A stretch of 64,000 nt of DNA from Acidobacteriota bacterium (GCA_022826825.1 JAJDUD010000003.1:1-64000); one strand, 5' to 3'; positions 27,244-36,723 are shown, numbered from the stretch's first letter. Numbers and translations: made by a program. The notes: a model not told the origin generated them from the sequence alone.

Positions 27244-28305
27244 TCAGAACGCCAGCGGGCCGAAGTCGGGAACCAGGCCCGCTTCGACGAGGACGATCCA
27301 GTCCCTGAGGCGTTCCTCCCCCGGTTGCCAGAAGTCGAGACAGAGCTCGAGGTACTCCAGCACGGTTCCCGATTCCCCGCGGTGGAGCAGCGCCTTGGCG
27401 AGGCTCATGTCCGGCGCCCCGAACCTCTCGATCGGCAGCCGCCCGGTGCGGCCGGCGGCGAGGAGCCGGGCCCGCGCCTCGTCGAGGTCGTCCGCCGCCA
27501 GGGCGAGGTGACCCAGGACGAGGTTGCCGTAGTGAACGGGATCACCCCGGTCCACAACGCCGGGTGCGGCTTCCAGCATGGCCAGCGCGTGGGTGCGGGC
27601 CTTGTCGTGTTCGCCCGCGGCGTAGGCCGCCAGCGCCAGGTCCGGCAGCAGACCGATGCGGCCGGCGGCCCCGGAGAGATCGTGGGCGCGCTCGAAATGG
27701 ACCAGCGCCCGGGCGGCGCCGGCCGGATCGCGTCCTTCCGGGAACCGTCTCGCCTCGCGCCACTCCAGTCCGGCCAGTTTCCGGGCCCACTCCGGGCTCG
27801 AGGGTTCGAGCGCCTCGGCCTGCCCGAGCAGGCTGGCGGCGAGGGACGCTTCGACGGCGTCATGGAAATTCGCGGCGTGACGGAGGATGGACACGTTGTC
27901 CGGTTCCTTCCGGACGAGCCGCTCCCACGCGCGTTTCGCTTCGAGGTACCCGTCCGGGTGGAACATCGGCGTGATCCGGGCCGGCGCACTGCCCAGGACT
28001 TCCGCTTCCGGCAGGTTGCGGATGAACCAGAGGAGGTGCTCGGTGTGCCGGCGCGGACTGGCGCGGCGGTTGCCGTGGTAGTAGCCCACCAGTTGCGCTC
28101 GCACCGTGAGGTCTTGCGGGTTCGCCGCCAGTCGCTCCTCCAGCGCCGCGGCCTCCGTGGCGCTCAGGTCGCGTCCTCTCGTCGCCTCCTGGTCCAGGTC
28201 CTGAGGCATCGCCGCCGCCGGCGGAACGATCCCGGCCGCCAATGCGCCGGCAAGGAGAAGCGGGCCGCACGACGAGACGAGACTCTCGCCCGGAAGGCTG
28301 GACAT
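27244..28305 (-). CDS. Secreted helical-repeat (TPR-like) protein
   Basis: This 353-residue protein starts MSSLPGESLVSS and has a signal peptide ending near PPAAAMP. The rest is alpha-helical with degenerate TPR-like pairs, for example EEARARLLAA-type helices and LALAAYAAGEHDKARTHAL. I do not recognise an enzymatic domain. It is a clear paralogue of the frameshifted gene just upstream on the same strand: shared stretches include LLWFIRN, HYGNLVLG and LEYLELCLDFW. The two genes are 8 bp apart. TPR proteins usually scaffold protein complexes. The pair lies back to back with a TonB receptor, suggesting an uptake-related task; that is inference. Confidence 0.8.
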   Translation of the reverse strand: MSSLPGESLVSSCGPLLLAGALAAGIVPPAAAMPQDLDQEATRGRDLSATEAAALEERLAANPQDLTVRAQLVGYYHGNRRASPRRHTEHLLWFIRNLPEAEVLGSAPARITPMFHPDGYLEAKRAWERLVRKEPDNVSILRHAANFHDAVEASLAASLLGQAEALEPSSPEWARKLAGLEWREARRFPEGRDPAGAARALVHFERAHDLSGAAGRIGLLPDLALAAYAAGEHDKARTHALAMLEAAPGVVDRGDPVHYGNLVLGHLALAADDLDEARARLLAAGRTGRLPIERFGAPDMSLAKALLHRGESGTVLEYLELCLDFWQPGEERLRDWIVLVEAGLVPDFGPLAF

Positions 28306-28313
28306 CAGCCCGT

Positions 28314-29347
28314 TCAGAACCTCAGGTGACGGCTGAAGTCGGGCGTCCGGCCCGCTTCGATGAGCGCGATCCAATTCCGGAGCCGGTCCTGGCCCATCTC
28401 CCAGAAGTCCAGGCAGAGTTCCAGGTACCGCAACACGGTCTGCCTCTCCCCTCGCTCGAGAAGCGCTTTGGCGAGCGCCATGTCGGGACCGAAGGAGTTC
28501 AACTGGGGGGACCCGGGAGTGCGGCCGGCAGCGAGCAGGCGCTGCCCCGCTCCGCCGAGATCGCCACCCGAGAGCGCGATCCTGCCGAGAACCAGGTTCC
28601 CGTAGTGGATGCGGTTCCCACGGTTCCAGCCGTCCGGAATGTCATCAAGCATGGCCTCGGCGTACGTCCGCGCCTTGTCCAGGTCGCCGGCGACGAAGGC
28701 GGCCATGCCGAGTCTCGAGAGGAGGGATCCGCGGCCGGACGGATCCGACAGCTCGTAAGCGCGCTCGAAGTCCGCCAGGGCGCGCCCCGCCTTCGCCGCA
28801 TCCCAACCCTCGGGGAACTGTCGCGCTTCCCGCCAGCGGCTCTGACCGAGTTCCACGGCCCACTCGGGATTCGTGGGTTCGATGTCCTCCGCCCGCTCCA
28901 GGAGCTCGGCGGACAACGTTCTGTCGGCCAGGGTCAGGAAGGCGGCGGCATGCCGCAGGAACGTGACGTTCCGCGGTTCGGCTTCGATCTGCTCCAGCCA
29001 TGCCTCTTTCGCCGCGGCGAACCCCTCCGGGTCGAGCATGGGCATGATCGCTCCTTCGGGTCCTTCGAGCACGTCCGCTTCCGGCGCGTTCCGGATGAAC
29101 CACAGGACGTGCCCGGCCTTGCGAAGGGGTCCATCCGGTGGTTCCGAAAGTAGTACCCGAGGAGCCGCGCCCGCGCGCTCCGTTCCTCCGGGTTCGCGGC
29201 GAGCTGGCGTTCCAGGGTGGCGGCCTGCTCCGCGGTGAGGTCCCAGCCCTTGCGCGCCTCCTCCCGCAGGTCTTCGGTAAAGGCCGGTGATCCCAGCCAC
29301 AGGAGCGTGACGAGCGCCCCGAGAAGGAGCATTCGAGGTAGCGGCAT
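28314..29347 (-). pseudogene. Frameshifted paralogue of the helical-repeat protein
   Basis: The gene starts with ATG at 29347 behind GGAGG, with a signal peptide (MPLPRMLLLGALVTLLWLG). Its frame runs to NHRMDPFA and then stops making sense. The continuation (RKAGHVLWFIRNAPEADVLE onwards) is in another frame. Restoring one base in the GGGG run at 29126-29129 joins both halves into a protein of about 344 residues that aligns with the neighbour at 27244-28305 through this exact point. Either the strain carries a one-base deletion or the assembly has a homopolymer error. The downstream half has no stops and keeps good similarity, which favours an error or a very recent mutation. Confidence 0.8.
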
Positions 29348-29459
29348 CGCGAACCTCCAGGAGGAGAAACTCGTTGAGAAACGCAAGCAAACGACAGGCC
29401 ATCGACAGCCTCCGCCAGTCTCCTCGAAGAGCCCCGCGCAGGCTAAGCTCCCGGCGCGA

Positions 29460-31934
29460 ATGAGCCGGGCCACCGCCGTCTTCATGGCCGGATGGCTGGC
29501 CGTCACCATCCCGGCTGGCGTTGGTTCCGCCGCCGCTTCCCGGGCGCCGGCGGCGCCGGGACCAGCCACCCAAAACCGGGAAGTCACCGGCCGGGTGGTG
29601 GACAGCGTCACCGGAGAGCCGGTTTCCGGCGCGCGGGTAACTGCCGGCGGGCGGAGCGCCACCACCCGGGAGGACGGCTCCTTCACGCTTTCGGTTCCGG
29701 CGACGGCCCGCTCCGCGGCGGCGACGGCGCGGGGCTACTTCGACAACGCGGCGCCCCTCCCGCCGGAGGGCCCTGTCCTGATCGAGCTCCTTCCGCGAAC
29801 ATTCGAGGAAGAGGCGGTCGAGGTCACCGCCGAGGCGCCCGAACTGGAGCGCCCGGCGGCGACCCGGGTGGCGCCCGAAGCGGTTCTGGAGACCGCCGGC
29901 ACGGTGGACAACATCTTCCGGGCGCTGGCGACGCTGCCGGGGGTGACGCTCACCACCGATTTCGGCAGCTTCCTCTCGGTGCGCGGCGGCACGCCCGACC
30001 AGAACCTCACGCTGATGGACGGGGTCGAGATCCACAACCCCTACCGTCTTTTCGGGCTGGTAAGCGCGTTCAACCCGGAGACCGTCTCCAACTTCTCGTT
30101 GGCGGCGGGCGGTTTCGGCGCCCAGTACGGGGACCGCCTGTCCTCGCTGCTGGTGGTGCGCAACCGGCCGGGAGCGCGCGACTTCTCCGGAACCTCGTCG
30201 CTGAGCATCACCGACGGCAACCTGGTGTTCGAGGGACCGCTTCCGGGCGGGGGCTCGTGGCTCGCCACCGCCCGCCGCACCTACTACGACGTGATCGTGG
30301 GCAGGGTCCTCGACCAGAATTTCCCCTCGTTCGAGGACTTCCAGTTGCGGGCGGACTGGGAGTTCGGGCCGGGACATCGGCTCTCGCTCGTCGGACTATC
30401 GAGCCGCGAGGACACGGATTTCTCGTTCACCGAGGACGAGGGCGAGGAGGCCGGCGAGCGCGTGGACTTCCTCGGGGATGTCGGAAACGAACTGGGGGCG
30501 GCTCGTCTCGACGCGTTGCTTTCGGACCGGGTGACCGCCACCACGATCCTCTCCTGGTACCGCAACACCGAAGTACTGGACTTCGATGCGGAGATCTTCA
30601 CGGAGAACCGGGTGGTGAATGTGGAGGATCCTGAGCAGCGCGACCTGCCGACCCGCATCGCGTTCGAGCGGGAACGGGCGGTGCGCGACCTGTCGCTGCG
30701 CCAGGAGCTCGGCATCCAGTTCGGGGATCGGCACTTCGTGGAGACCGGCTTCGAACTCCACGGACTCGAATCGTCGCTCGACCAGGTCATCCAGGGACCC
30801 CGGAACGAGTCAGCGGCGAACCCGAGCAGCGTTCAGGGCGGAGCGGCGCTTCCGGACCTGCTGGTCTCGCAGCATTCGGGCCTGCGCGGCGGCGCGTGGG
30901 TCCAGGACGGCTACCGGGTGACGGACCGCTTCACCGTGGAACCCGGCCTGCGCCTCGACTGGAGCACGCTCAACGGCCGGTCCACCCTGTCACCGCGTCT
31001 CGCGGCGAGCTGGAACGTCGGGGCCGGGGTGCAGGCGCGCGCGGCCGGCGGGCTCTACACCCAGAGCCCGGGGTGGGAGAAGCTCGTCTCTTCCGACTAC
31101 CTGCTCGACCTGAACGTCATCGGCGACCTCTTCCACGAGCGGGCGGTGCACGCCGTCGTGGGGCTGGAGAAGGCGTTGCCCGGCGGCGCCCGTCTTCGGG
31201 TCGAGGGATACTGGAAGCGCTTCGACGACCTGCTGGTGGGGCGGCTGGAGACCGAGACGGAACGGATGCGCCGGCTCGCCGACTACGACTTCCCGGAGGA
31301 GCTTGCCGGCAGCGTACCGCGCGACCCCCGGATCACCATCAACCCCGTGAACGAGGGGGGCGGCGTCGCGCGCGGGCTCGACGTCTATCTGGAGCGGCTC
31401 GATCCCGCGGCGCGGATCGCCGGGTGGGTCTCCTACGCCTACGGGAAGGCGGAGCGGGAAACCTACGGGCTGCGCTACCCCTTCGAGTACGACCGGCGCC
31501 ACGCGCTGAACGTGGTGGGCCGCATCGGCGTCACGGAATCGTGGAGCCTCGCCGCCACCGGGCGGCTGGCGAGCGGGTTCCCCTACACCCCGGCGGTCGG
31601 GGTGCGGATCGCCGCCGTGGAGGACGACCGCGGGCGGCTGGTGCCGGAGACCGACGACGACGGAAACCTCGCCTGGGCGGTGGACCTCGGCGGGCTCGAC
31701 AACCTGCAACGCGCCCGGCTCCCGCTCTATGCCCGCCTCGATCTGCGCCTGACCTACCGCCGCGGCCGCTGGTCGGCCTACGCCGAGGTGATCAACGCCC
31801 TGAATCGGCGGAACGGGGTGGCGATCGAGACGGCCGTCATCGCGGACCCCGCCAGCGGGATTCCTACCGTCGAGGAGACCCCGAGCTTCGGCTTCCCCCG
31901 CGTTCCGACCGTTGGCGTTCGCGTGCGGTTCTGA
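29460..31934 (+). CDS. TonB-dependent outer-membrane receptor
   Basis: This 824-residue protein starts MSRATAVFMAGW with a signal peptide. A carboxypeptidase-regulatory-like domain follows (GRVVDSVTGEPVSGARV to about residue 110). The plug domain comes next (NIFRALATLPGV, FLSVRGGTPDQNLTLMDG, NPYRLFG), then a 22-strand-type barrel of about 600 residues ending GVRVRF with the C-terminal aromatic residue expected for BAM-dependent insertion. The N-terminal layout matches the receptors of Bacteroidota and Acidobacteriota that import glycans, peptides or metal chelates. No TonB box could be assigned with confidence. It is transcribed divergently from the helical-repeat pair across 112 bp. Confidence 0.92.
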   Translation: MSRATAVFMAGWLAVTIPAGVGSAAASRAPAAPGPATQNREVTGRVVDSVTGEPVSGARVTAGGRSATTREDGSFTLSVPATARSAAATARGYFDNAAPLPPEGPVLIELLPRTFEEEAVEVTAEAPELERPAATRVAPEAVLETAGTVDNIFRALATLPGVTLTTDFGSFLSVRGGTPDQNLTLMDGVEIHNPYRLFGLVSAFNPETVSNFSLAAGGFGAQYGDRLSSLLVVRNRPGARDFSGTSSLSITDGNLVFEGPLPGGGSWLATARRTYYDVIVGRVLDQNFPSFEDFQLRADWEFGPGHRLSLVGLSSREDTDFSFTEDEGEEAGERVDFLGDVGNELGAARLDALLSDRVTATTILSWYRNTEVLDFDAEIFTENRVVNVEDPEQRDLPTRIAFERERAVRDLSLRQELGIQFGDRHFVETGFELHGLESSLDQVIQGPRNESAANPSSVQGGAALPDLLVSQHSGLRGGAWVQDGYRVTDRFTVEPGLRLDWSTLNGRSTLSPRLAASWNVGAGVQARAAGGLYTQSPGWEKLVSSDYLLDLNVIGDLFHERAVHAVVGLEKALPGGARLRVEGYWKRFDDLLVGRLETETERMRRLADYDFPEELAGSVPRDPRITINPVNEGGGVARGLDVYLERLDPAARIAGWVSYAYGKAERETYGLRYPFEYDRRHALNVVGRIGVTESWSLAATGRLASGFPYTPAVGVRIAAVEDDRGRLVPETDDDGNLAWAVDLGGLDNLQRARLPLYARLDLRLTYRRGRWSAYAEVINALNRRNGVAIETAVIADPASGIPTVEETPSFGFPRVPTVGVRVRF

Positions 31935-31945
31935 CCCCTCGCGGC

Positions 31946-33037
31946 TCAGTAGCCCACCAGGTCGAGGACCGGCGATCCGAAGCCGGCGATCAGCGCCAGG
32001 CTGACGGCCCCCACCACGGCGGCGGCGAAGAGTCCGAAGAGGAACGGGCGGAGGCCGATGCGGCGCATGCCGGCGAAGCTCGTCTGGAGCCCCACCGCCG
32101 CCATCGCCACGAGCAGACAGGTCTCGGCCGCGTGGCGGAAGAACACCACCGTCCGCCTCCAGGCGTCCGGATCGAGCACCCCGAATGCCGCGTCCCCGTG
32201 ATCGCCGAGCGTCCGGAGGGCGGAGCACGCCGCGAACCCGATCACGAACCAGGGAATCATGCGCAGCCAGGCGCGGGCCCCGGGGGCTTCGACCGTCCGG
32301 GTCTCCCCGAACAGGACGCCGGCCAGCGGGATCAACGCCAGCATCGAGAGGTTTCTCACGAGCTTCGTCACGGTGGCGACGTCGAGCGCCACGGGAGCAC
32401 CGTACTGGGCCTGGTACATCACCCCGGCCGCCGCGACCTGGGCGGTTTCGTGGATGGACGCCCCGAGGAACATCCCGGCAAGCTCCGGCCGCGTGGCAAA
32501 GACCGCGTTCGCGAGGATCGGGTATCCGAACATGGCGGCGATCCCGAAGACCGTGATGCAGGAAATGGCGTAGCCGACTTCGGCCTGCTTCGCCCGCAGG
32601 AGCGGCGCGGTGGCCACGATCGCGGTGGCCCCGCAGATGCTCGTCCCCGCGGCGATCAGCCCGGCCAGGGTGCGCGAGAGGCCGAGGCGGGGTCCGAAGA
32701 GCCGGACCACCCCGACGCCGGCGGCGACCGCCAGCACCACGAAGGGCAGGGCCGCCAGGGTGAACTTGCCGGCGGCGAGGAGGCTCAGGCGAAAGCCGAG
32801 CAGCACGATGCCGAGGCGCAGGATCGTGGTCGAAGCGAAACGCAGGCCCGGCGTCCCGGACTCGGCCCAGCGGGAGGCATTGGAGATCAGCATCCCGAGG
32901 AGGATGGCCAGCACGATCGGGCTGATCGGAGTGCCCGAGAAGCCGAGCGATTCCGCGATCCAGCGCGCCGAGAACGTGGCGGCTGCCGAGACCAGCGCCG
33001 CGAGCGCCAGTCCGGTCCAGAAGGCGGGGGAACGCAT
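31946..33037 (-). CDS. YeiH-family (UPF0324) putative sulfate exporter
   Basis: This 363-residue membrane protein starts MRSPAFWTG. It matches the YeiH/UPF0324 family: about ten helices, with GTSICGATAIVATAPLL and SIHETAQVAAAG as the conserved re-entrant motifs. The family is annotated as putative sulfate exporters and is often tied to sulfonate or taurine breakdown; direct evidence is limited. An open frame extends 15 codons upstream, but those codons lie in the terminal repeat of the element at 33052-33431, so the ATG at 33037 is preferred. The insertion lies 15 bp before the start, so the native promoter has probably been displaced. Confidence 0.88.
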   Translation of the reverse strand: MRSPAFWTGLALAALVSAAATFSARWIAESLGFSGTPISPIVLAILLGMLISNASRWAESGTPGLRFASTTILRLGIVLLGFRLSLLAAGKFTLAALPFVVLAVAAGVGVVRLFGPRLGLSRTLAGLIAAGTSICGATAIVATAPLLRAKQAEVGYAISCITVFGIAAMFGYPILANAVFATRPELAGMFLGASIHETAQVAAAGVMYQAQYGAPVALDVATVTKLVRNLSMLALIPLAGVLFGETRTVEAPGARAWLRMIPWFVIGFAACSALRTLGDHGDAAFGVLDPDAWRRTVVFFRHAAETCLLVAMAAVGLQTSFAGMRRIGLRPFLFGLFAAAVVGAVSLALIAGFGSPVLDLVGY

Positions 33038-33051
33038 CGGGGGAATCCTGC

Positions 33052-33431
33052 TAGCAGCCTGTGGAGAAAGTGACGTGAGCACCGAGAACGGCGAGGCCCA
33101 GTTGCTTTGAAAATAAAGAACCCGCCCGATGAAGAGGGCGGCAGGAGCGCCGGTCTTCAGACCGGCATCGCCCGCGTAGCGGGCGAAACTCCAGGGCTTT
33201 CATGCGCCGCATGGCACCCTCGCCAAACGGGAATGGCGCGGCGACCACTGCGGGCGCTTCCTCCGCTTCGCCGTCCTTGTTTCGGGTCCCCGCGATGGGG
33301 CGCGATGGCGCGGAGAGTTTCGCGGCCTGCGGCCGCGATGCCGGTGTGAACACCGGCGCTCTTGGCCCCTGCACCTTTTTCATGCCCGGCGGGGTGCGTG
33401 GGAGAACGCGTACTTTTTCCACAGGCTGCTA
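33052..33431. mobile_element. Miniature element with TA ends, carrying a family B core
   Basis: The 380-bp segment is bounded by inverted ends: TAGCAGCCTGTGGAGAAAGT at 33052-33071 and the reverse complement TAGCAGCCTGTGGAAAAAGT at 33412-33431 (19 of 20 match). TA at both borders fits a TA target duplication as made by IS630/Tc1-mariner-type transposases. The interior holds a whole family B palindrome (33144-33361) and a family A end module (GGGGTGCGTGGGAGAACGCG). It has no coding capacity, so it would need a transposase in trans. Sister copies lie at 51288-51804 and 53211-53395. This element fills the gap between 33038 and 33477. Confidence 0.82.
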
Positions 33432-33477
33432 ACCCCGATGGTATGTTCGGGGGTCGCGCAGGCGAAGGAGAAAACGC

Positions 33478-34761
33478 ATGCATCGAAGGGCTTTTCTGGC
33501 GGCGACCGGCGGCGCGCTGACGGCGCTCCATGCCGATGCGGAAGAACGGGTCGGCAAGGCGGTGGCGCGGCTCGGCGCCCGGAGCGCGCAGGAAGCGGCG
33601 CAGGACGAGGACTTCTGGTTCCGGGTGCGGGAGGCGTTCACCATCGACCGCAACCACATCAACCTGAACTCGGGCAGCGTGAGTCCCGCCCCGATCACCG
33701 TGCAGCGGGCGATGGACCAGTACTGGGACATCATGAACATGGGCCCGTCGCTCTACGTGGACGAGCTGCTCGGGCCCCGGATCGACGTGGCGCGCCGCCG
33801 GCTGGCGGCCACCTTCGGCTGCGGCACCGACGAGATCGCCTTCACCCGGAACGCCAGCGAGGCGATGGAGATCGTGCAGTTCGGGCTGCCCCTCGAGGCG
33901 GGGGACGAGGTGCTCACCACCACCCAGGACTATCCGCGGATGCTCATGACCTTCCGCCAGCGGGAGCGGCGCGACGGCATCGTGCTCAAGACCGTGCCGT
34001 ATCCCACCCCGCCGGAGGACCTCTCCGAACTGACGGGAATCCTGGAGCGCGGGATCACCGCGAAGACGAAGCTGCTGCTCATCTGCCACACCACCTTCAC
34101 CACCGGACAGATCTTCCCGGTGCGCGAAATCTGCCGGATGGCGCGCCGCCACGGGATCGAGACGCTGGTGGACGGCGCCCACGGTTTCGCGCACTTCCCC
34201 TTCACCCGGGACGAACTCGACTGCGACTACTACGGGACCAGCCTCCACAAGTGGCTCTTCGCGCCGGTGGGCACCGGTTTCCTCTACGTCCGGAAGGAGA
34301 AGATCCCCAAGGTCTGGCCGCTGATGAGCGCTCCCGAGAGCCAGGACGACGACATCCGCAAGTTCGAGCAGATCGGGACGAACCCGATCGCGGTCCGGGG
34401 ACCCATCACCGAGGCAGTGACCTTCCACGAGGGCCTCGGCGCCGAGCGGAAGGCCGAGCGCCTCGTGTACCTGCGGCGCCGCTGGGCCGAGCGGGTGAAG
34501 GAGCTTCCCGGAGTCCAGGTGCTGAACCCGCCGGACATCCGGCAGGCCTGCGGGATCGGGGCGACGCGGATCGAGGGGGTGGATTCGGGCGAGCTGACCG
34601 ATTTCCTCGAACGGAAGTACCGGATCCACGTCCGCCCCCGCTTCGTCCGGGGCGAGTTCGACTGCATCCGGGTCTCGCCGAGCGTCTTCACCACGCTCGA
34701 AGAGATCGATCTCTTCGCGGCCGGGATCGAGGACGCGGCCCGGAACGGAGTTTCGGCATGA
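33478..34761 (+). CDS. Class V aminotransferase-fold protein, isopenicillin-N-epimerase-like
   Basis: This 427-residue protein begins MHRRAFLAATGG, a short Tat-like leader without a clear cleavage site, and AAGGAG lies 7 nt before the ATG. The PLP fold is complete: LNSGSVSPAP near the start, TRNASEAMEI, DGAHGFAHFP with the cofactor Asp, and Lys258 in SLHKWLFAPVGTG. It is closest in style to isopenicillin N epimerase-like or cysteine desulfurase-like enzymes. The reaction (racemase, lyase or transaminase) cannot be decided. The next gene overlaps by ATGA and also has a Tat-type leader, so the two products may act together outside the cytoplasm. Confidence 0.85.
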   Translation: MHRRAFLAATGGALTALHADAEERVGKAVARLGARSAQEAAQDEDFWFRVREAFTIDRNHINLNSGSVSPAPITVQRAMDQYWDIMNMGPSLYVDELLGPRIDVARRRLAATFGCGTDEIAFTRNASEAMEIVQFGLPLEAGDEVLTTTQDYPRMLMTFRQRERRDGIVLKTVPYPTPPEDLSELTGILERGITAKTKLLLICHTTFTTGQIFPVREICRMARRHGIETLVDGAHGFAHFPFTRDELDCDYYGTSLHKWLFAPVGTGFLYVRKEKIPKVWPLMSAPESQDDDIRKFEQIGTNPIAVRGPITEAVTFHEGLGAERKAERLVYLRRRWAERVKELPGVQVLNPPDIRQACGIGATRIEGVDSGELTDFLERKYRIHVRPRFVRGEFDCIRVSPSVFTTLEEIDLFAAGIEDAARNGVSA

Positions 34762-35987
34762 GTTCGGGAGACGGCGTCCGCCGGCGCGAATTCCTCAAGG
34801 GCGCGATGGCGGCGCTGCCGGCGGCCGCGGCCTGCGGCGGCGCCGCGGAGAGCCCGGCCCCCGAGGCCCAGGCGCCCGCGGCGTCGAGGCCCCTGTCCGC
34901 CGGGGTGGGGCTCTGGGGCCAGGACCTGGGTCTCGGGGAAGCGTTTTCCGACTCGGCCTACGCCGCGGACGCGCGGAGCGAGGTCGAGCTCTACGTGCAG
35001 AAGTGTGCGGACCACGGCGTGTCGCGGGTCTTCGCTCCCGGCGCGTCCGCGGAACTGGTGGAGGCCGGCGCCCGGGTGGGCGTGGAGGTCCATCCCTACA
35101 AGGCGGTCGCTTCCCACGGAGGAGTCCGGATGCGCCCGGCGTGGTCCTCGCTCTTCATGGTGCCGCGTTTCGGGACCGAGGACGGGCGCGGCGTCCTGAA
35201 CGCGCATCGCACGATCTGGAGCCACCCCCAGCGAACCGAGAGCCTGAGCGCCTTCCTGCGGGAGCATCCCGAGCACCGTCACCGGAACCGGACGCTCACC
35301 GACGAGATGAAGAACTACGAGCGGGTGTTCCTCAGTCCGGGACTTCCCGAAGGGCGCGCCGAGGAAGGGAGGGCATTCTCCGAAATCCTCTCCCGGAGCG
35401 GCGGGCGCGGCATCCAGGCCGAGTTCGTCTCCATCAACGAGGACGGGAACGGGGTCACGACGGACGGCTACGAGGACTCCATCGCCGGTGCTTTCCGCGA
35501 GGCCACGGGGCGTGACCCCTTCGAGTTGCCGAACGACGATCCCGCGTGGGTGCAGTTCCGCGCCGACCGCTGGACCGACATGGTCCGGGACGTCCGGGAC
35601 GCGGTGAAGGCGGTCCGGTCCGACGCGGTCTTCACGATCACGGTCATCAACCGGGACCCGGACGGCTACGTCCCGCGGATCCAGGACTGGCCGGCCTGGG
35701 TGGAGCAGGGACTCTGCGACGAGATGCACCTCTGGTTCCGGTCCACCACCGACCTGGCGACCATCGAACGGCACTGCCGGCACTTCGTGGACACCGTCGC
35801 CGGCCGCGTGCCCACGATGGCCGAGTTCTCCTGCTACCACCCCGGAAGCCTCCAGACGCCGGAGGCCATGATGGAGGCCGCCCGCATCGCGCGGGGCGCC
35901 GGGATGGACGGGCTCGGGATCTACCGCAGCCACGCGGTGGAGCAGCTCGGGTTCTGGCCGCTCCTGGAGCAGATGGCGCGGCCCTGA
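34758..35987 (+). CDS. Tat-exported TIM-barrel-like protein, possible glycoside hydrolase relative
   Basis: This 409-residue protein has a Tat leader with RRREFLKG and an alanine-rich h-region ending in a cysteine (AAACGG), possibly a lipobox. The mature part reads like an (alpha/beta)8 barrel: GVSRVFAPG, GVEVHPYKA, a conserved block QAEFVSINEDGNG, RADRWTDMVRDVRDAVKAVR, and WVEQGLCDEMHLWFRS. It resembles the putative glycosyl-hydrolase-like (GHL10-type) barrels in style, but I could not assign catalytic acids. The start overlaps the aminotransferase stop (ATGA), so translation is coupled. Confidence 0.6.
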   Translation: MSSGDGVRRREFLKGAMAALPAAAACGGAAESPAPEAQAPAASRPLSAGVGLWGQDLGLGEAFSDSAYAADARSEVELYVQKCADHGVSRVFAPGASAELVEAGARVGVEVHPYKAVASHGGVRMRPAWSSLFMVPRFGTEDGRGVLNAHRTIWSHPQRTESLSAFLREHPEHRHRNRTLTDEMKNYERVFLSPGLPEGRAEEGRAFSEILSRSGGRGIQAEFVSINEDGNGVTTDGYEDSIAGAFREATGRDPFELPNDDPAWVQFRADRWTDMVRDVRDAVKAVRSDAVFTITVINRDPDGYVPRIQDWPAWVEQGLCDEMHLWFRSTTDLATIERHCRHFVDTVAGRVPTMAEFSCYHPGSLQTPEAMMEAARIARGAGMDGLGIYRSHAVEQLGFWPLLEQMARP

Positions 35988-36049
35988 GAAACATCTCGCG
36001 GGCACGGCCGAGGTCAACCGCGCCGCTCACGCCGCGCGTCGACTTCGCG

Positions 36050-36466
36050 CTAGGAGCCGGTCCCCCGCAGCACGGTGTCCAGGAAGGCGCGCGGGCTCAG
36101 GATCGTCACTCCCATGACATCGGAGAGCGCTAGCAGATCCTGGTCACCACTCACCAGGAACTGCGCCTCAGCGGCCACGGCACAGGCGACGAACTTGTCA
36201 TCGTCCGGATCGCGACAGAGGGGCTCGGGGAGCGGCGGCGCGGGTACCAACTCGCTGCCGGAGAGGACCAGTTGCAGGATCGGGCCCAGGTTCACACCTT
36301 GGAAGTCCGCGGCCAGACGAGCACCGACTCGCCGATACTCGTCGGCAATCTCGGCAGAAAGGACCAGCTGGACTTCCTCACGGCGCCACGCGGCAAGGAT
36401 CTCTCCCGGCACTCCGCCAAAGAAGACCGCCGAGACGAAGACGTTTGTGTCTAGAACAACCCTCAC
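36050..36466 (-). CDS. PIN-domain toxin, PIN family putative toxin component
   Basis: This 138-residue protein begins MRVVLDTNVFVSAVFFGG, the characteristic start of the single-PIN putative toxin family. Later acidic residues lie in DPDDDKFVACAVAA and SGDQDLLAL, and the protein ends with a TILSPRAFL strand. It should be a magnesium-dependent ribonuclease. The ATG overlaps the stop of the AbrB-type antitoxin gene (ATGA), the usual arrangement for these pairs. It is unrelated in sequence detail to the PIN toxin at 19719-20117. Confidence 0.92.
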   Translation of the reverse strand: MRVVLDTNVFVSAVFFGGVPGEILAAWRREEVQLVLSAEIADEYRRVGARLAADFQGVNLGPILQLVLSGSELVPAPPLPEPLCRDPDDDKFVACAVAAEAQFLVSGDQDLLALSDVMGVTILSPRAFLDTVLRGTGS

Positions 36467-36723
36467 CGCGAGCGGACAGCCCGGATTGCGGCGGAGACAT
36501 CGGCGAGACGCAGTCCCGCTGCCCGTGCTGCATTGCGCGCTTCGGCGAGGATGTCGTCGAACTCCTGCATGGAAGGCGCGGTGATCGGCTTCAGCACGAT
36601 GGCGTCCTCGCTTCCAACGACGACGAACCGGGTGCCTGGCGCGAGGCGCATTCGTTCACGGACCGGTTCGGGAATTACAACCTGCCCCTTCGAGGACAAG
36701 CGGGTGGTCACGACGTCACTCAT
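36463..36723 (-). CDS. AbrB/MazE-type antitoxin
   Basis: This 86-residue protein starts MSDVVTTRLSSKGQVVIPEP, a swapped-hairpin AbrB DNA-binding domain, followed by RMRLAPGTRFVVVGSEDAI and a helical toxin-binding tail. There is no clear ribosome binding site. A site with 6-bp arms, TCTTAC-CA-GTAAGA, sits 10 bp upstream and is the likely autoregulatory operator. The coding frame extends further upstream, but that stretch (RHGCGVLVVLLVRLVP) covers the operator and is not expected to be translated. Confidence 0.92.
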   Translation of the reverse strand: MSDVVTTRLSSKGQVVIPEPVRERMRLAPGTRFVVVGSEDAIVLKPITAPSMQEFDDILAEARNAARAAGLRLADVSAAIRAVRSR

